From a virus, in the IMG/VR virus record IMGVR_UViG_3300046665_000768, positions 1 through 45,148 of that record: a stretch of 45,148 nucleotides of DNA; one strand, given 5' to 3'. The notes beneath the pieces were generated by a model. It made no database searches, was not told the DNA's origin, and saw only the letters and a program-made list of their open reading frames with translations. Each line of letters starts with the position of its first letter. The first letter of the stretch is position 1. Of this stretch, positions 6,221-16,900 are shown in pieces. The translations under genes were made by a program, and so were the position numbers.

Positions 6221-6727
6221 TCAGGCTTTCGCGTAAATAATCGATGCTTTCGGGTAGTCAACCATTTGCAGGTCAATCGGGCGAACACGCCTCATAACGC
6301 CCGGGTCGAACAGCCTCGTCCCGCCGGACAGGACGATGGCAAACACCAGGTCGGAACACCACCAGCAACTGTCGTCCGACCAGTCTTCCGAGTAGGTCAG
6401 CGGAATGCCGATAGCACCGAACCAGTCGTAGCCCTTGCCCACCTGAGCCTCAGCAAACTGGACAGCGGCATCAAGGTCAGGCACCCATACCTGCATGTCG
6501 CGGTAGACGACGACACCGGCCATCAGGTCGTCGACGGTGCCAGCCCGGCAGCCACGCGTCATCGACGCTTCGTAGGCCCGACCATCGATAATGGCGATCG
6601 CATGGCTGAACTGCCGCGATCCGGAGGCGATGCCTACGGCCAGGCTGAGTGGGTTGTAGGGCCAGCGGCTGGTGAGCCGGACCGTGATGTGGCCGCTGCG
6701 CCGGTTGCTCTTGATGGGCGTAAGCAT
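6221..6727 (-). CDS. Tail-tip peptidase-like protein (permuted papain/YiiX-like fold)
   Basis: A 168-residue protein with the His-then-Cys order of permuted NlpC/P60-like (YiiX/LRAT-type) enzymes: FSHAIAIIDGRAYEAS with His42 and, about 80 residues later, DDSCWWCSDLVFA with Cys124 as the likely nucleophile. Such proteins are common as the last tail gene of siphophages, where they may open peptidoglycan during DNA entry. The ATG at 6727 overlaps the previous stop (TGATG). Long in-frame sequence upstream is out-of-frame reading of the neighbour and was excluded. The fold is fairly clear; the substrate is inferred. Confidence 0.68.
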   Translation of the reverse strand: MLTPIKSNRRSGHITVRLTSRWPYNPLSLAVGIASGSRQFSHAIAIIDGRAYEASMTRGCRAGTVDDLMAGVVVYRDMQVWVPDLDAAVQFAEAQVGKGYDWFGAIGIPLTYSEDWSDDSCWWCSDLVFAIVLSGGTRLFDPGVMRRVRPIDLQMVDYPKASIIYAKA

Positions 6728-7560
6728 CAGATCTCCTCGATTTCGATGGTGGTGGAATAGGCCCGCGCGTACTGGATGGCGACGTCGGAGTCTTTGGAGC
6801 GCCGGCCGTAGATCATGTTGTCCCGCTCGAGCTCGAGATCCGACGAATTCGGGAACAGGCTGACCAGGATCGGATAGGCCCGACTGTTGCGCAGGATATT
6901 GACGAAGGTGGCCCGGTCGGCCGGCGGCATGAGCGACAGGTCGATCGGCATCTGGCGGTAGATGTAGCCAGCGTCCGCGCCCTGGCCGCCGGCGTCGGTC
7001 CGATAGAGATCCGTGGTGTCCACCGGCGTCATCGACGCACTCGATGCGTTGTACACCGGCGCCCAGTACGCGCCCACGACCAGGCAAGCCGCCTCGATGT
7101 AGCCCTGCAGGTTACTTGCGTCCGCCAGATCGATCACGATCCGCTGCACCGACGCGGCGGCAAACCAGATGCGCGCGTACGCCCCGCCACCGTTCGCGTA
7201 CGCACTTGCAGCCTGGGCGGCCGTCCAGCCGCGCAGGCGAACCGCCGGTGCCGGGCACGCCAGCTGTGCGGCGGTGTCGAATACCTGGGTTACGCCGGCC
7301 GCGTCGGAGTAGCCGCGCACGCGGATCGTCGCCGTCGGCGAAAGGTTGCAGAACGGGAGCGCGACGCACGACACGGTCTCGGCCGCGGACCAGGTCACGG
7401 TCAGCGTCGCCGTAGTGCCGGTGGCGCGCCACACGACGGACTTGTCATCGATCTGCAGGTTGGATACGGCCAGCACGCCCGAGGTGCTCGATGCGGTCAG
7501 CGTCGCCGCGCGGCTGGCGGCGTTGTCCGCCACGATGCGCATGTTGTTCACGCCGGCCAT
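6727..7560 (-). CDS. Minor tail/tail-tip structural protein
   Basis: A 277-residue beta-rich protein starting MAGVNNMRIVADNAASRAATLTAS. The N-terminal half (LTVTWSAAETVSCVALPFCNLSPTATIRVRGY) looks like a galactose-binding/discoidin-type jelly-roll, as in phage tail-tip proteins that sit beside an NlpC-like peptidase. It has no membrane segment. It starts inside the last codons of the upstream DUF4376 gene (13-bp overlap) and is coupled to the peptidase-like gene downstream. The virion role rests on position and composition; no exact family is named. Confidence 0.58.
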   Translation of the reverse strand: MAGVNNMRIVADNAASRAATLTASSTSGVLAVSNLQIDDKSVVWRATGTTATLTVTWSAAETVSCVALPFCNLSPTATIRVRGYSDAAGVTQVFDTAAQLACPAPAVRLRGWTAAQAASAYANGGGAYARIWFAAASVQRIVIDLADASNLQGYIEAACLVVGAYWAPVYNASSASMTPVDTTDLYRTDAGGQGADAGYIYRQMPIDLSLMPPADRATFVNILRNSRAYPILVSLFPNSSDLELERDNMIYGRRSKDSDVAIQYARAYSTTIEIEEI

Positions 7561-8192
7561 GCGATCGCCTCGACTTCTTCGATGGTGGTGGCGGCCGTGA
7601 TTTGCTCGCGCAGGGCCCGGCCAGTGTCGTACACCTGGGTGACCTGCATGCCCAGGGCGATGCCCAGCCCGATCATCCCGTCGGCGTCCAGCGTGCGCGT
7701 GGTGTTGTCGGTCAGGGTCCAGGTGATCGAGTACTCTTGGCCCGACTGCTTCGCCATCCAGGCCAACTGCGTCGCGCCGCTGATGCGCTCCTTGTCGGCC
7801 TGGTAGGCCCCGCCGTCGTAGATCACGTCCTTGGCCTCGGCCGCGGCGCGCGCCAGCTTGATGCGGGTCCAGGCGCGCTCCTTCGCCGCCTCAAGGGTGC
7901 CGCTGAGATCGAGCACGCGCTCGCCGCCGTTGAAAGGCGAGGCCTCGAGCGAGACCAGTGCCGTCTCCACCTCGTCCAGTAGGGTCGGCTCGTCGCCAGC
8001 GAGCCGGTCAACCGGCACCGAAACGCGCCACTGCCAGGCGATCGGCAACCCGTCGAGCGAAGCCTGCTCGCTCGCGTGCGAGTTCACCGTAACCAGTGCG
8101 GTATTCGCCACCAGGTCGACCGCAATGCTGATGGCGCGGTGGTAGTTGATCGTGATGCCGTTATCGGCCTGCACGGTTTTCGTGATGGGCAT
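7548..8192 (-). CDS. DUF4376-containing tail-fibre accessory protein
   Basis: A 214-residue protein whose C-terminal half has the DUF4376 pattern: an arginine/lysine helix (RAWTRIKLARAAAEAKDVIY) followed by DGGAYQADKERISGATQLA, a tryptophan-containing strand (SITWTLTDNTTRTLDADGMIGLG) and a final helical LREQITAATTIEEVEAI. DUF4376 proteins are found next to tail-fibre genes of many phages. The N-terminal half resembles a short phage tail protein. The start ATG 8192 has AAAGGACGACATG immediately before it. A second protein of this family is encoded at 25160-25648. Confidence 0.7.
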   Translation of the reverse strand: MPITKTVQADNGITINYHRAISIAVDLVANTALVTVNSHASEQASLDGLPIAWQWRVSVPVDRLAGDEPTLLDEVETALVSLEASPFNGGERVLDLSGTLEAAKERAWTRIKLARAAAEAKDVIYDGGAYQADKERISGATQLAWMAKQSGQEYSITWTLTDNTTRTLDADGMIGLGIALGMQVTQVYDTGRALREQITAATTIEEVEAIAWPA

Positions 8193-8201
8193 GTCGTCCT
8201 T

Positions 8202-9026
8202 TCAGGGGAATTTCGTGTTGTCGATGACGGCGAGGCGGGAATAGCCCGACACGCCAGTAGAGCCGATGCCGCTCAGGCCACCGTCGTATTCCTCGCGGCG
8301 GTCATAGACGCCAATCCGCTTCACGAGCAGGTTGTTGCCCGAGGCGGCATACGCCGTGTAAAACTTGTAGATGTCGTACTGTTCGACATATTGATTGGTT
8401 TCCCAGTTGGTATAAGCACCGACGAAATACGGCCAGGCGATCGTGCTGCGCGGCGCGGCCGAGATGGATTTGTTGGCCATATCGAACGGCATGACTACCG
8501 TGGCGTCGTATTTATTGGCGGCTTCGGACTCGGTGGGCACCGTCGAGACCAAGGTCAACTCAGTGCTGTAGGTGTCTCCGGCCAGCTTCAGCATGCGCAC
8601 TCCGGCATCGAATACCATCTTGCCGGCATCCGTACGGATGATCAGGTTGGGCGTCCGGCCGCTGCCATTCGGCCAGTTGTCGGCGAGTCGTCCGAACGCC
8701 CTCAAATACAAGCCAGACAAAGCTGCCCCGTTGTTCAGGTTGGACACGAAGATGTGCGCGGTCCAGGAGTTGCCGCCGTTGCTAACTAACCCGGCCAGGG
8801 ACACCCCGACCCTGTAGGCCAGCGGCGCGGCTGAAGTCGGGTTTGTGTCCGAGATGTTGTACGGGATGCTGAAGAACACCAGAGGCATGCCTACGCAGCT
8901 GAAGGTGACGGTGGTGAACCCTCCTCCGCCGTCAATTGCATACTTGCCCAGGTACGCATAGCCCACATGATCTTGGGTGATCGACAGGTTGCCGCGCTGG
9001 TTCACTGTCTTGAAAACCGCGCTCAT
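8202..9026 (-). CDS. Probable tail-tip/fibre structural protein
   Basis: A 274-residue, strand-rich protein starting MSAVFKTVNQRGNLSITQDHVG and ending in GVSGYSRLAVIDNTKFP. It is rich in Gly, Ser, Thr, Asn and Tyr and has no membrane helix, like receptor-binding or fibre-associated proteins. The start is set by an ATGA overlap with the gene at 9023-9367. It lies between the large tail-tip protein and the DUF4376 protein, as host-range modules usually do. No family is recognised, and its detailed role is unknown. Confidence 0.5.
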   Translation of the reverse strand: MSAVFKTVNQRGNLSITQDHVGYAYLGKYAIDGGGGFTTVTFSCVGMPLVFFSIPYNISDTNPTSAAPLAYRVGVSLAGLVSNGGNSWTAHIFVSNLNNGAALSGLYLRAFGRLADNWPNGSGRTPNLIIRTDAGKMVFDAGVRMLKLAGDTYSTELTLVSTVPTESEAANKYDATVVMPFDMANKSISAAPRSTIAWPYFVGAYTNWETNQYVEQYDIYKFYTAYAASGNNLLVKRIGVYDRREEYDGGLSGIGSTGVSGYSRLAVIDNTKFP

Positions 9027-9367
9027 TGCAACGCTCCCGAATACATGACCGTCAGGATGCCGGGCGCGATCGACATATCCGTGCGGGTGCTGTCCATGAA
9101 AACGGTCACAGTGGGCACGCCGCTGGGATACGTGACGCGGCAACTCGGGATCAGCATGGCGTCCAACGTCGTGTAATTGCACAGCATAAAAAACGCGGCC
9201 AGCTTTTTCCCTGCGTATTGCGGGTACGTCACCACGTACTGCCGGTTGCTGTAACTGGCCGCCACGAGCGTTATCTCTTGGCTGAAGAACAGCACATCGT
9301 CGACCCAGGAGTCGAACATGACTTCAGTGCCACTATCGTTCCAAATTCTGACGACAGGATTGGGCAT
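9023..9367 (-). CDS. Small tail-module protein of unknown function
   Basis: A 114-residue protein, MPNPVVRIWNDSGTEVMFDSWVDD, predicted to be mostly beta strand. It directly follows the large tail-tip protein and overlaps the next gene by ATGA. The small size, absence of a signal peptide and tight packing argue for a structural or chaperone role in the tail tip. It is not recognised further. Confidence 0.5.
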   Translation of the reverse strand: MPNPVVRIWNDSGTEVMFDSWVDDVLFFSQEITLVAASYSNRQYVVTYPQYAGKKLAAFFMLCNYTTLDAMLIPSCRVTYPSGVPTVTVFMDSTRTDMSIAPGILTVMYSGALQ

Positions 9368-12300
9368 CTAGAAATTCCCTACCTGGATTACTGGGACGTT
9401 TGCCGAGTTGAACCATTGATAGCCCTGATCACCCAACTCATAGTGCTGTCCGCTGGTCGCGTTGCGCAGTAGGCCGATCACCGCCGACAGCGCGGAGAGA
9501 TTGCCGATGCTGGCCTTGTTTATCAGGGCCAGGTCGATGGCCGCAGCCGCGATATAGGTCGAGATGTTCGCAGCGGTCATCTGGCCGCTCAGGTTCGCGC
9601 CGATCGTGGCGCCGTAGGTGGCGTTCAGATCGCCGGCGTAGCCAATAGCCCTGGAGTCCAGTGGGGCGCCCTCGGTCCAATTGGAGAACACTGTCTGGTT
9701 GGCTGTCGCATCCCCGAAGTAATACTGACCCGCGAACATATAAGGGTCAGCTTGCCCGGTGAGGATCATGGTCGATGTCACGCGCGCATAGAAAGCACCG
9801 GCCGGCGCTGTGACCAACATTTGCGAACGTGGATAGGGATTCCAATCGTACCTTGCTCCGTTGTCTACAACTTCGTTACCCCCGTCCCAGGTGACGAAGT
9901 TTTTGTTGGCGTCATACCAGCCCACCCTAACCTGGGTTCGGCAGCGGTGAGCACTAATGCCGACACTGGCCTCGTACCGCTGACCCGCAATCACAGGGAT
10001 GTAGCCATTCGCCTCGGAATACAGGTCAATTACAGCTCCCGCCGAGGGGGCGCCGAATGCGTGGAGGAAAACGCACTTTCGAGATGGCCCCCAATCGGAA
10101 TTGTCGGAGTAAAGCACCGTTCCGCCATCAAGCGCGATGGCGGAAGGGTTGCTGACCACGTACCCGCTTTTACTGGCCGGTGCGCTGTTTGCAAGCTTGT
10201 TCTTTCCGACAGCAATGCCGGACGCCATGGTTGCCGCCTTGGCTGCGATGGCGTTTTGCAGGATCGCCTTGGCTTCATACAAAAGCCGGAACGATTCTCG
10301 AAAAGCGGCTCGATCAATGACCGTATCCTGCGACACGTCGGCCCAGCCCGGGACCATGCTTAACAGATAGTTGGATGTATTGGTATGGCAGGTATCGTAA
10401 TAGGATACGTCCATGCCGAGATCGATAGCCTTGTTGCGCGTATAGGTCCAGTCAGCGTCGATGGTGACCCACTCGGTAACGAGCTGCGCCTTCTCATTAC
10501 GATCGAGAATGCCATCGTTCGCCATAGCATCCGTTATTGCCTTGGCTGCGTTGGCTGTAGTTTGGGCCCCCGCCGCGTTACTTTGAATCTTGGCTGCGAT
10601 GGCGTTGAGCAGCCCTTGCTTGGCGGTGTAATACGTGGCCCATGTGGTCCGGAACGTCACGCCATTTATCGGGGTGTCCCCGCCAGTATCGTCCCAGGCC
10701 GGGTACGCGCCAGATTGCCCTAATCCAAGGAGATGAGAGCTCAGTGCGCTGTACGCGTTGTCGTATGCAACCCTGGAAACTGCTAGTGCATCTGCCTGGG
10801 AGTCGATCCCTGACTTCTCTGCGTCGATCACCTGCCAAGCCTGGATCGTTTGCAGCTTCTCACCCTTCGACAGCACGTTATCGCTTGAGATTGCAGTGAT
10901 GGCTGTATTCGCAGCGTCAGCAGCAGCCTGTGCGGCGGCAACTGTGGTAACCGATGGCGCAGGGCCGTACTTGCCGATGGAAATCCAGTCCACGTCGAAC
11001 ACATCAGCTGCCGATGCGCCAAGGTCGATACGGATGTGGTTGATTGTCTGGCTCGTCCACCCTGGCACGGATGACATATCCCATTCAAGTACCGCCCATG
11101 TGTTTAGTGCCAGGGCTGTACCTGCGTTATAGCCAGAGCCATCCGTACCCTCCTGATTGAAGTACAGAGCGCCGTCCCACGCTGAACCTGCTGTACGGCG
11201 AATGCGTGCGCGCACCTTGTCGTAAATCCCCCCGGGGAACGACAAGGATGGGGATTCCAGGATAGGATCACCACTGGTTGACGTCACGTGCATTACGCCT
11301 GACGCCGACGTAATGTTAGCTCCGGTCACTCCAAACCAGCCTTCCGTAGAGCTTTCAAACTCCCAAGTCTTGTATGCGGCGAATACCGAGGTGGCTGCTG
11401 CATTGATGGCTGGCGTCAGTTCGCTGTTCAGCGTGCCCGCCGCCGCATAGGTGGTCGATAGCCCCGTTCCGGACCCGAGAATCACATTTCCTGCGGCATC
11501 GCGGATCGTCAGGCCTCGCGTGTCGATCGCTTCAGGTAGGATCGAGCCCTTGACGAACACATTCCCGTTCCAGACGTAGTCGACGGCGATCCAGGCACTG
11601 CCGCTGTACATCTTCTGGACGCCGAAGGTGCGATCCGCCTTGTACAGGTTGACCAGGTCGCGGACCTGCGGCGCGCCATAGCCGGCGGCGGCCAGCGCTG
11701 CCACCGCTTCGGCATCCACCCATACGCTGCTGGTGGTCACGGCAGAGATGTCGACGTTTCCGCGAATGCCCTGCGGCCCTGTCGTCCCGGGCACTCCATC
11801 GGAGCCACGGAACTTCGACCATACATAGTCGGTCTTCGTCGTCGACTCCGTCGCCGTCGTCTTGTTGACCGCGATGCCGATGTACAACGTCGACGCGGTC
11901 GGGGTGTCGTACAGGCCCGTGCCGTCGGCTGCATCCGAATACTTGATCCACGTGTACAGCGTGCTGCCGTCCGCGCCCTTGGCGCCTGCCACGCCATCGG
12001 CACCTTTGATCAGGGACCACGTGTAGTCGGAGGCGGTGGTCGACTCGGTGGCGGTCGTTTTGTTGTAGGCGAGCCCGATGTAGGCCTTGCCACTCGGGTC
12101 ATCGCTCAGCCCTGCGCCGGCGGCCGTGTCGGCGTACTTGATCCATGTGTACGAGGTCGCGCCGTCCGCCAGCTTGGTGACGGTCGCGATCTTGGTGTAC
12201 ACCTCGCCGTCCACGGTGATGGTGGCCGTGATCGTGCCCGACACCGCCGAGAAGTTGGCGTAGGTGAGCGTCAGCTCGTTGCCGTTCACCGTTGGCGTCA

Positions 12301-12511
12301 TCCCGTCGGTCCACGACCAGGTGACCGTGCCGGTGATGTTGAGTAGGGTCGCCTGGAAGAGAAACGATGCCGGGGACGCCGACGTCCCTGTCGACGCCAG
12401 CTTGAAGATGGCTGCCGGGGGCGTGACGAACATGCCGCGGTTGTTCGCCACGGTATAGCGTGGCGTGGTGGCCATGATCAGCACATCGCGGTCATTTACG
12501 ACTGTCGCCAT
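9368..12511 (-). CDS. Large tail-tip/host-specificity protein with collagen-like and tandem repeats
   Basis: A 1047-residue protein, probably the central fibre or adsorption protein at the tail tip. The N-terminal part has an Ig-like strand region. Two ~60-residue repeats of the pattern YTWIKYxDxAxGxGLxDxP ... YIGxAxNKTTATEST ... DYxWSxxxG follow, separated by short Gly-x-y collagen-like stretches (GADGVAGAKGADG; GSDGVPGTTGPQG). A carbohydrate-binding-like jelly roll is next (TWEFESSTEGWFG ... IHNIR-type region), then two helical repeats (ISSDNVLSKGEK and MANDGILDRNEK) and a second jelly roll. ATG 12511 overlaps the upstream stop (TAATG). Much longer in-frame sequence upstream is antisense-like noise over the next gene. 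It is the likely receptor-binding determinant. Confidence 0.75.
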   Translation of the reverse strand: MATVVNDRDVLIMATTPRYTVANNRGMFVTPPAAIFKLASTGTSASPASFLFQATLLNITGTVTWSWTDGMTPTVNGNELTLTYANFSAVSGTITATITVDGEVYTKIATVTKLADGATSYTWIKYADTAAGAGLSDDPSGKAYIGLAYNKTTATESTTASDYTWSLIKGADGVAGAKGADGSTLYTWIKYSDAADGTGLYDTPTASTLYIGIAVNKTTATESTTKTDYVWSKFRGSDGVPGTTGPQGIRGNVDISAVTTSSVWVDAEAVAALAAAGYGAPQVRDLVNLYKADRTFGVQKMYSGSAWIAVDYVWNGNVFVKGSILPEAIDTRGLTIRDAAGNVILGSGTGLSTTYAAAGTLNSELTPAINAAATSVFAAYKTWEFESSTEGWFGVTGANITSASGVMHVTSTSGDPILESPSLSFPGGIYDKVRARIRRTAGSAWDGALYFNQEGTDGSGYNAGTALALNTWAVLEWDMSSVPGWTSQTINHIRIDLGASAADVFDVDWISIGKYGPAPSVTTVAAAQAAADAANTAITAISSDNVLSKGEKLQTIQAWQVIDAEKSGIDSQADALAVSRVAYDNAYSALSSHLLGLGQSGAYPAWDDTGGDTPINGVTFRTTWATYYTAKQGLLNAIAAKIQSNAAGAQTTANAAKAITDAMANDGILDRNEKAQLVTEWVTIDADWTYTRNKAIDLGMDVSYYDTCHTNTSNYLLSMVPGWADVSQDTVIDRAAFRESFRLLYEAKAILQNAIAAKAATMASGIAVGKNKLANSAPASKSGYVVSNPSAIALDGGTVLYSDNSDWGPSRKCVFLHAFGAPSAGAVIDLYSEANGYIPVIAGQRYEASVGISAHRCRTQVRVGWYDANKNFVTWDGGNEVVDNGARYDWNPYPRSQMLVTAPAGAFYARVTSTMILTGQADPYMFAGQYYFGDATANQTVFSNWTEGAPLDSRAIGYAGDLNATYGATIGANLSGQMTAANISTYIAAAAIDLALINKASIGNLSALSAVIGLLRNATSGQHYELGDQGYQWFNSANVPVIQVGNF

Positions 12512-13971
12512 TAGACAGTTACCTCCAGGGTGGAACGAAGGGTGGCCCAGTCGACGGTGCGCGACGTCACCAGCCCGACCTTGCCGGCGGCGAGGCCGAA
12601 GCGGTTGCTGAACAGTTTCACGGCCTGCCCCAGCTCGGTCAGCAGCTGCGCCGGCGTGGCCTCGAAGCGGTACGTGGTGCGCGGCACCTTGACGATCGCC
12701 ACGCGGCGGTCGGCCTCGGCCTGGGCGTCGGTCTTGCGTAGCAGGCAGGTGTCGATCTGGTCCGGCTCGGCGTCGAGCTTGTAAGTGGCCTGCACCGCGG
12801 TGTCGGTCGACGTCACGGTCAGCCACTCCTGCGAGTACAAGTTCTTGTGCGCGTCCGGCAGCGAGGTTTGCAGGCTGTCCTGCACGGTCCAGTTCTTGCA
12901 GTAGCCGACCTTCACGGCCGCGGCCACCTCGGTGCGGTTCGTGATGGTGATGCTGCGGTCGAGCTGCTGCGACGGCCGGATCTCGGTGGTGGCCGAGGTC
13001 GGGATTGCGAACTGGATCAGGCGCAGCTTGCCTGCCATCGACGGCACAAGCTGGGCGCCGACGCTGCTGGCCAGCTGCTGGCACGCCACCAGCACGTTGG
13101 TGCGCTCGGTCAGGTACAGGCCGACCGGCTGCGGGTTTGCTGCCTCGAAGGCCGCCAGTTGCGCGGTGTCGAGATCGGCCGCGGTGAATCGCGTGGTCGA
13201 CTTGCCGCGCTGCGTCACCAGGTACTGCACCAGCTGCCCGATCGTGTTGACGTACGTGCCGTTGTACTTCGTGCCCTGGGCGCTGCAGGTGACGACGCCG
13301 GTACCGACTGCTTCGTTGAAGACCAGCCTGCCGGTGCCGGGCATGACGGTGATCGCGCCGCGCGGCTTGCCATCGGTGCGCACCTCGATGACGCCCTCGT
13401 TCACGCCGTCGCCCCAGGCGTATTCCAGCGTGTTCGGGTTGGTCTGCACCGGGCTGATGTTGTGGCACTCGCCCAGCAGCACTGGTACCAGCGCGTCCGG
13501 ATTGGTCGCGTTGCCGCCGATCTTCACGTCGGTCACCGGCGTGTTCAGGCGCTCGAGCTTGTTGGCCAGGCGCAGGTTCAGCCGGTCACGCGACTTGCAG
13601 CCGATGTCGATGATGACGCCGGCGAACACCTGGCGGAAGTCCGCCCGGGCCCAGCGCACGTCGCCCACGAAGGCGTTCACCGCCTGGTTGGCCCAGACAT
13701 CATCCAGCCAGGCGTCGAGTTTGCCGTCGCCGTTGTAGATCTCGATGTCGCCGGCCGACAGGCTAGCATCCGAATCCATCGAGATCGACTCCATCACCTT
13801 CAGGCCGCCGGCGACAACGGCCTGATACGGCGTGCTGGCCGAGGCGTTGTAGGCCTTGGTCGACAGGTAGCGGGTGGTGTCCACGCCGCCGACCTTGACG
13901 CAGACCTCGAACAGCATCACCCGCTGCGCACCCGAATCAGCCAGCCATGCAGCAAATTGTGCATCCGTCAT
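12511..13971 (-). CDS. Tail hub/baseplate-type protein
   Basis: A 486-residue protein starting MTDAQFAAWLADSGAQRVMLFEVC, with strand-rich segments and the sequence RLNLRLANKLERLNTPV. It sits between the tape measure and the large tip protein, the place of the distal tail/hub proteins of siphophages (analogous to lambda gpM, gpL and gpJ N-terminus). It has no catalytic motif or membrane helix. Its start overlaps the tape-measure stop by one base. Family members of this size are known from Burkholderiales siphophages; the hub role is inferred from order. Confidence 0.6.
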   Translation of the reverse strand: MTDAQFAAWLADSGAQRVMLFEVCVKVGGVDTTRYLSTKAYNASASTPYQAVVAGGLKVMESISMDSDASLSAGDIEIYNGDGKLDAWLDDVWANQAVNAFVGDVRWARADFRQVFAGVIIDIGCKSRDRLNLRLANKLERLNTPVTDVKIGGNATNPDALVPVLLGECHNISPVQTNPNTLEYAWGDGVNEGVIEVRTDGKPRGAITVMPGTGRLVFNEAVGTGVVTCSAQGTKYNGTYVNTIGQLVQYLVTQRGKSTTRFTAADLDTAQLAAFEAANPQPVGLYLTERTNVLVACQQLASSVGAQLVPSMAGKLRLIQFAIPTSATTEIRPSQQLDRSITITNRTEVAAAVKVGYCKNWTVQDSLQTSLPDAHKNLYSQEWLTVTSTDTAVQATYKLDAEPDQIDTCLLRKTDAQAEADRRVAIVKVPRTTYRFEATPAQLLTELGQAVKLFSNRFGLAAGKVGLVTSRTVDWATLRSTLEVTV

Positions 13972-16900
13972 TACTTCAACTCCCTGGTCGAATTGGCTTC
14001 GGCGTACGCCGCGTCGGTGACGGCCTCGCGGACGCCATCGACTACGGTTTCCGCCGCCTTGTTGGCGATCGTCTCGGCCGCCTGGATCTGGGCGCCCGTC
14101 TGCTGCTGGGCATCGGAGCGGCGGCCCTTAGCCTCGGAAAGTAGGTCGGCCACCTGGGTGCGCAGCGCTTTGATCTCGTCCACGAGCGCGGTCATGTTGC
14201 TAGTGCCGATGCTCGAGTAGTCGATCGCCGCGAACGCCTGGGCGTAGCTCAGCGTGTCCTGCCCCGTCAGCGCCGCCGGCAGGTACTGCACGCCTTGGGC
14301 GATGGCGGTCAAGGTCGCGCTGATGTCCGTCAGGCTGGCCGACGAATCGTTGAGCGCGTCCAGGCTGGCCTGGGCGACGTCCACCGAATCGGTCGCCCAC
14401 TGCGCCAACTGGTCGTTGGTCTGCATGACGGTTGCCAGGTCGGACGAATACTGCGCGTCGCTGCCATTGATCTGCTGCGACAGCTGCAGGAACGTTTGCT
14501 CGATCGCGCTCAGGTTGCCCTGTGCGGTCGAATCACCGGCGGCGGCCAGCGACCGGGTTTCTTCGAACTGCCGGCGCGCCTCTGCATACTGCTCCTCGGG
14601 CGTGAGAGTCGACAGGCCGCCCAAGACCAGGTTGTTGTTCAGGCCTGCGGCCGTGGTGGCGAAGGATTTCATCTGGGTGATGAAGTTGCCCAAGCTGGTC
14701 TTGGCCTCGTCCTGGGCGTCCCGCACCGCCTGCGCGGCCTGCACCTGGTCGAACAGCGACTGGTTGCTCGCGTCGAGCGCATCCCGCTGCTTTTCCAGCA
14801 GCTCGGCCGACGTCATCGTCAGCTGGTCCAGCTGGTCCTGCAGGTCGGTGCGCTCGTCCAGCACATCGCTCGCGGTATCGATGATCGTCTTGAACGCCGG
14901 GGCGATGGACATCAGGGCGGTGTAGGCCTGGGCGCCGGCTTCCGTGGTCGTGTCCAAGCCCACGACGAAGTCGCGGAACATCTGCGACGCGTCATCACCC
15001 TCCGTCGATAGGCCATACTGCGCCAGGGTTGGATCGATGCGGGCCTTGAGGGCCGCGGCCTGCTCCTGCTCGCTGAAGAAGTTCTCCAGGAAGTACTGCC
15101 CTTGGGATGCGAACTCGTCCAGGCCGCCGGCCAGGTCGATCAGACGCTCGCGCGCCTCCATGGATGAAAGCCCGACCTGGCCGAACGTCTTGCCGAACGA
15201 GTCAAACACCACCTCGACCGTCTGGTACTCGGTCGCGATGCGAGCCAGGGTCTCGAAGGCGCCCTCCCCGGCGTCCTGGAACTGCTGCAGGCCAGCCACG
15301 GCAAACTTCGCCATGTCGTCGCTCACCTTGCTCAACGCGTTCTGCAGGGCGGTTTGCACCTCTTCGGTGCTCATGTCCTTCGTGCTGATCTTGCCGAGGT
15401 CGACCACGAAGCTGTTGAGCTGCGCGGTGAACGCATCGCCGCACAGGCCCAGCATCGAGGCACCTTCGGTGATCGCATCGCGCATGTCGATGAAGATCTT
15501 CGTGAACTGGTCGTCCACTTCCGACCCCAGGCTGGCCAGCTGCGTGTTGTATTTGTCGCTGCTGAACCAGCCCCCATCGGTCTTGGTGTCCGCGTACTGG
15601 CTGACCGCGACGCCGGACGAGGCGATCTGACCGAGCGTGCCCGTCGACGCAGTGACGCCAGTATCCAGCGTGTGCACATTACCACCGAAGATGGAGTTGC
15701 CGATCTTGCCCAGCGTGCTGCTGATCCATCCTCCGGTAAGCTTGTCCAGCGTCAGACCAATGATGCCGCCGGTGACGGCGTTGAAGGCGGTGGAGCTGGC
15801 AAGGCTGGCGGCCGAGCCCAGCTGCGTGCCGGCCGTCGTAGTACTAAAGCCGTCCGTTTGGTACAGGATGTTGCCCAGACCATTGATGCCGGCGTTGATC
15901 GACTGGAGCACGGTAAGCATGCTCGAGCTAATCGCCAGATCCTGGTAGGTGGCGTTCTTGATCAGGTCCAGCGACTTGGAGATCGACTCGGACTTAGCAT
16001 TGCTGTCGCCCAAGATCGAGCCGGTACCGTTGGCCGCCTGTCGCTGCTCTGAAACGCTGACGCTGCCACCGCCGAGACCACCGACCATCTTGGCCCCTAC
16101 GGCCACCACTGCCGCCAAAGTGGCCGCGCCGGCTGCCAGGTTGTACGGGAACGGCAGCGATGCGATTGCCTTGACCACCGCAGTAACGCCCCAGGCGCTG
16201 GCTTCGGTTGCCGCCAGGCCCGTCGACGCAGCAGTGCTTGCTGCCTCGCCAGTCAGCTTGGTCGCGTTCAGCGCCGTGTTCGCGGCAACTTCCGATTCCT
16301 TGAAGAATATTTTCTGCGCCATCGACTCCAGTGCCATCGCCATCTCGGCGGCGCGGTAGGCCTTTTCTACTCCCTCGAGCACCTTGTAGCCTGCCGAGTT
16401 CTCGCTGAAGAAGTCCTTCGCAGCGCTGGCCATGTCGCCGTACGACTTGACCTGTGCCTGCGCCGATTGCTCGGCAGCCATGGCGTTGGCGCGCTGGACC
16501 TTCGTTTGATCCCCGCCGGCATCCTTGGTGGCGGCCGCCAGCTGCGCGGCAATCGCAGCCTGGGTGCGGCCGTAGCCGCTGAGCGCAGTCGTCAGCCCCC
16601 CGATCGCCGAGCCGACGCGGCCGAAGGAATCGGCCATACCCTGCGCAGCCGACTGGGCGGCCTCGTCGAGTGCGGACATGATGTCCAGCAGGGCCGTCGC
16701 TTGGGTCAGGTCGACGCTCGACGCGACGCCCTTCTGGCGATTCGCGTACCAGGTATCGAATTCAGCCTGCAGCTTCTTTTGTGCCTCGGTCCCTTCGCCA
16801 GCGATACGGATGCGCTCCCGCCAGGTATCCGCCTCGATGTTGAGGAGCGCTTGCTCACGAGCCTGCGGATCCGAAATCGATTCGGCAGCAAACTTCTTGT

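Noticed and set aside
12512-13468. Long in-frame N-terminal extension of the large tail-tip protein
   Set aside because: The extension overlaps the hub gene in another frame and has shadow-like composition; ATG 12511 overlaps the upstream stop as in other coupled genes.
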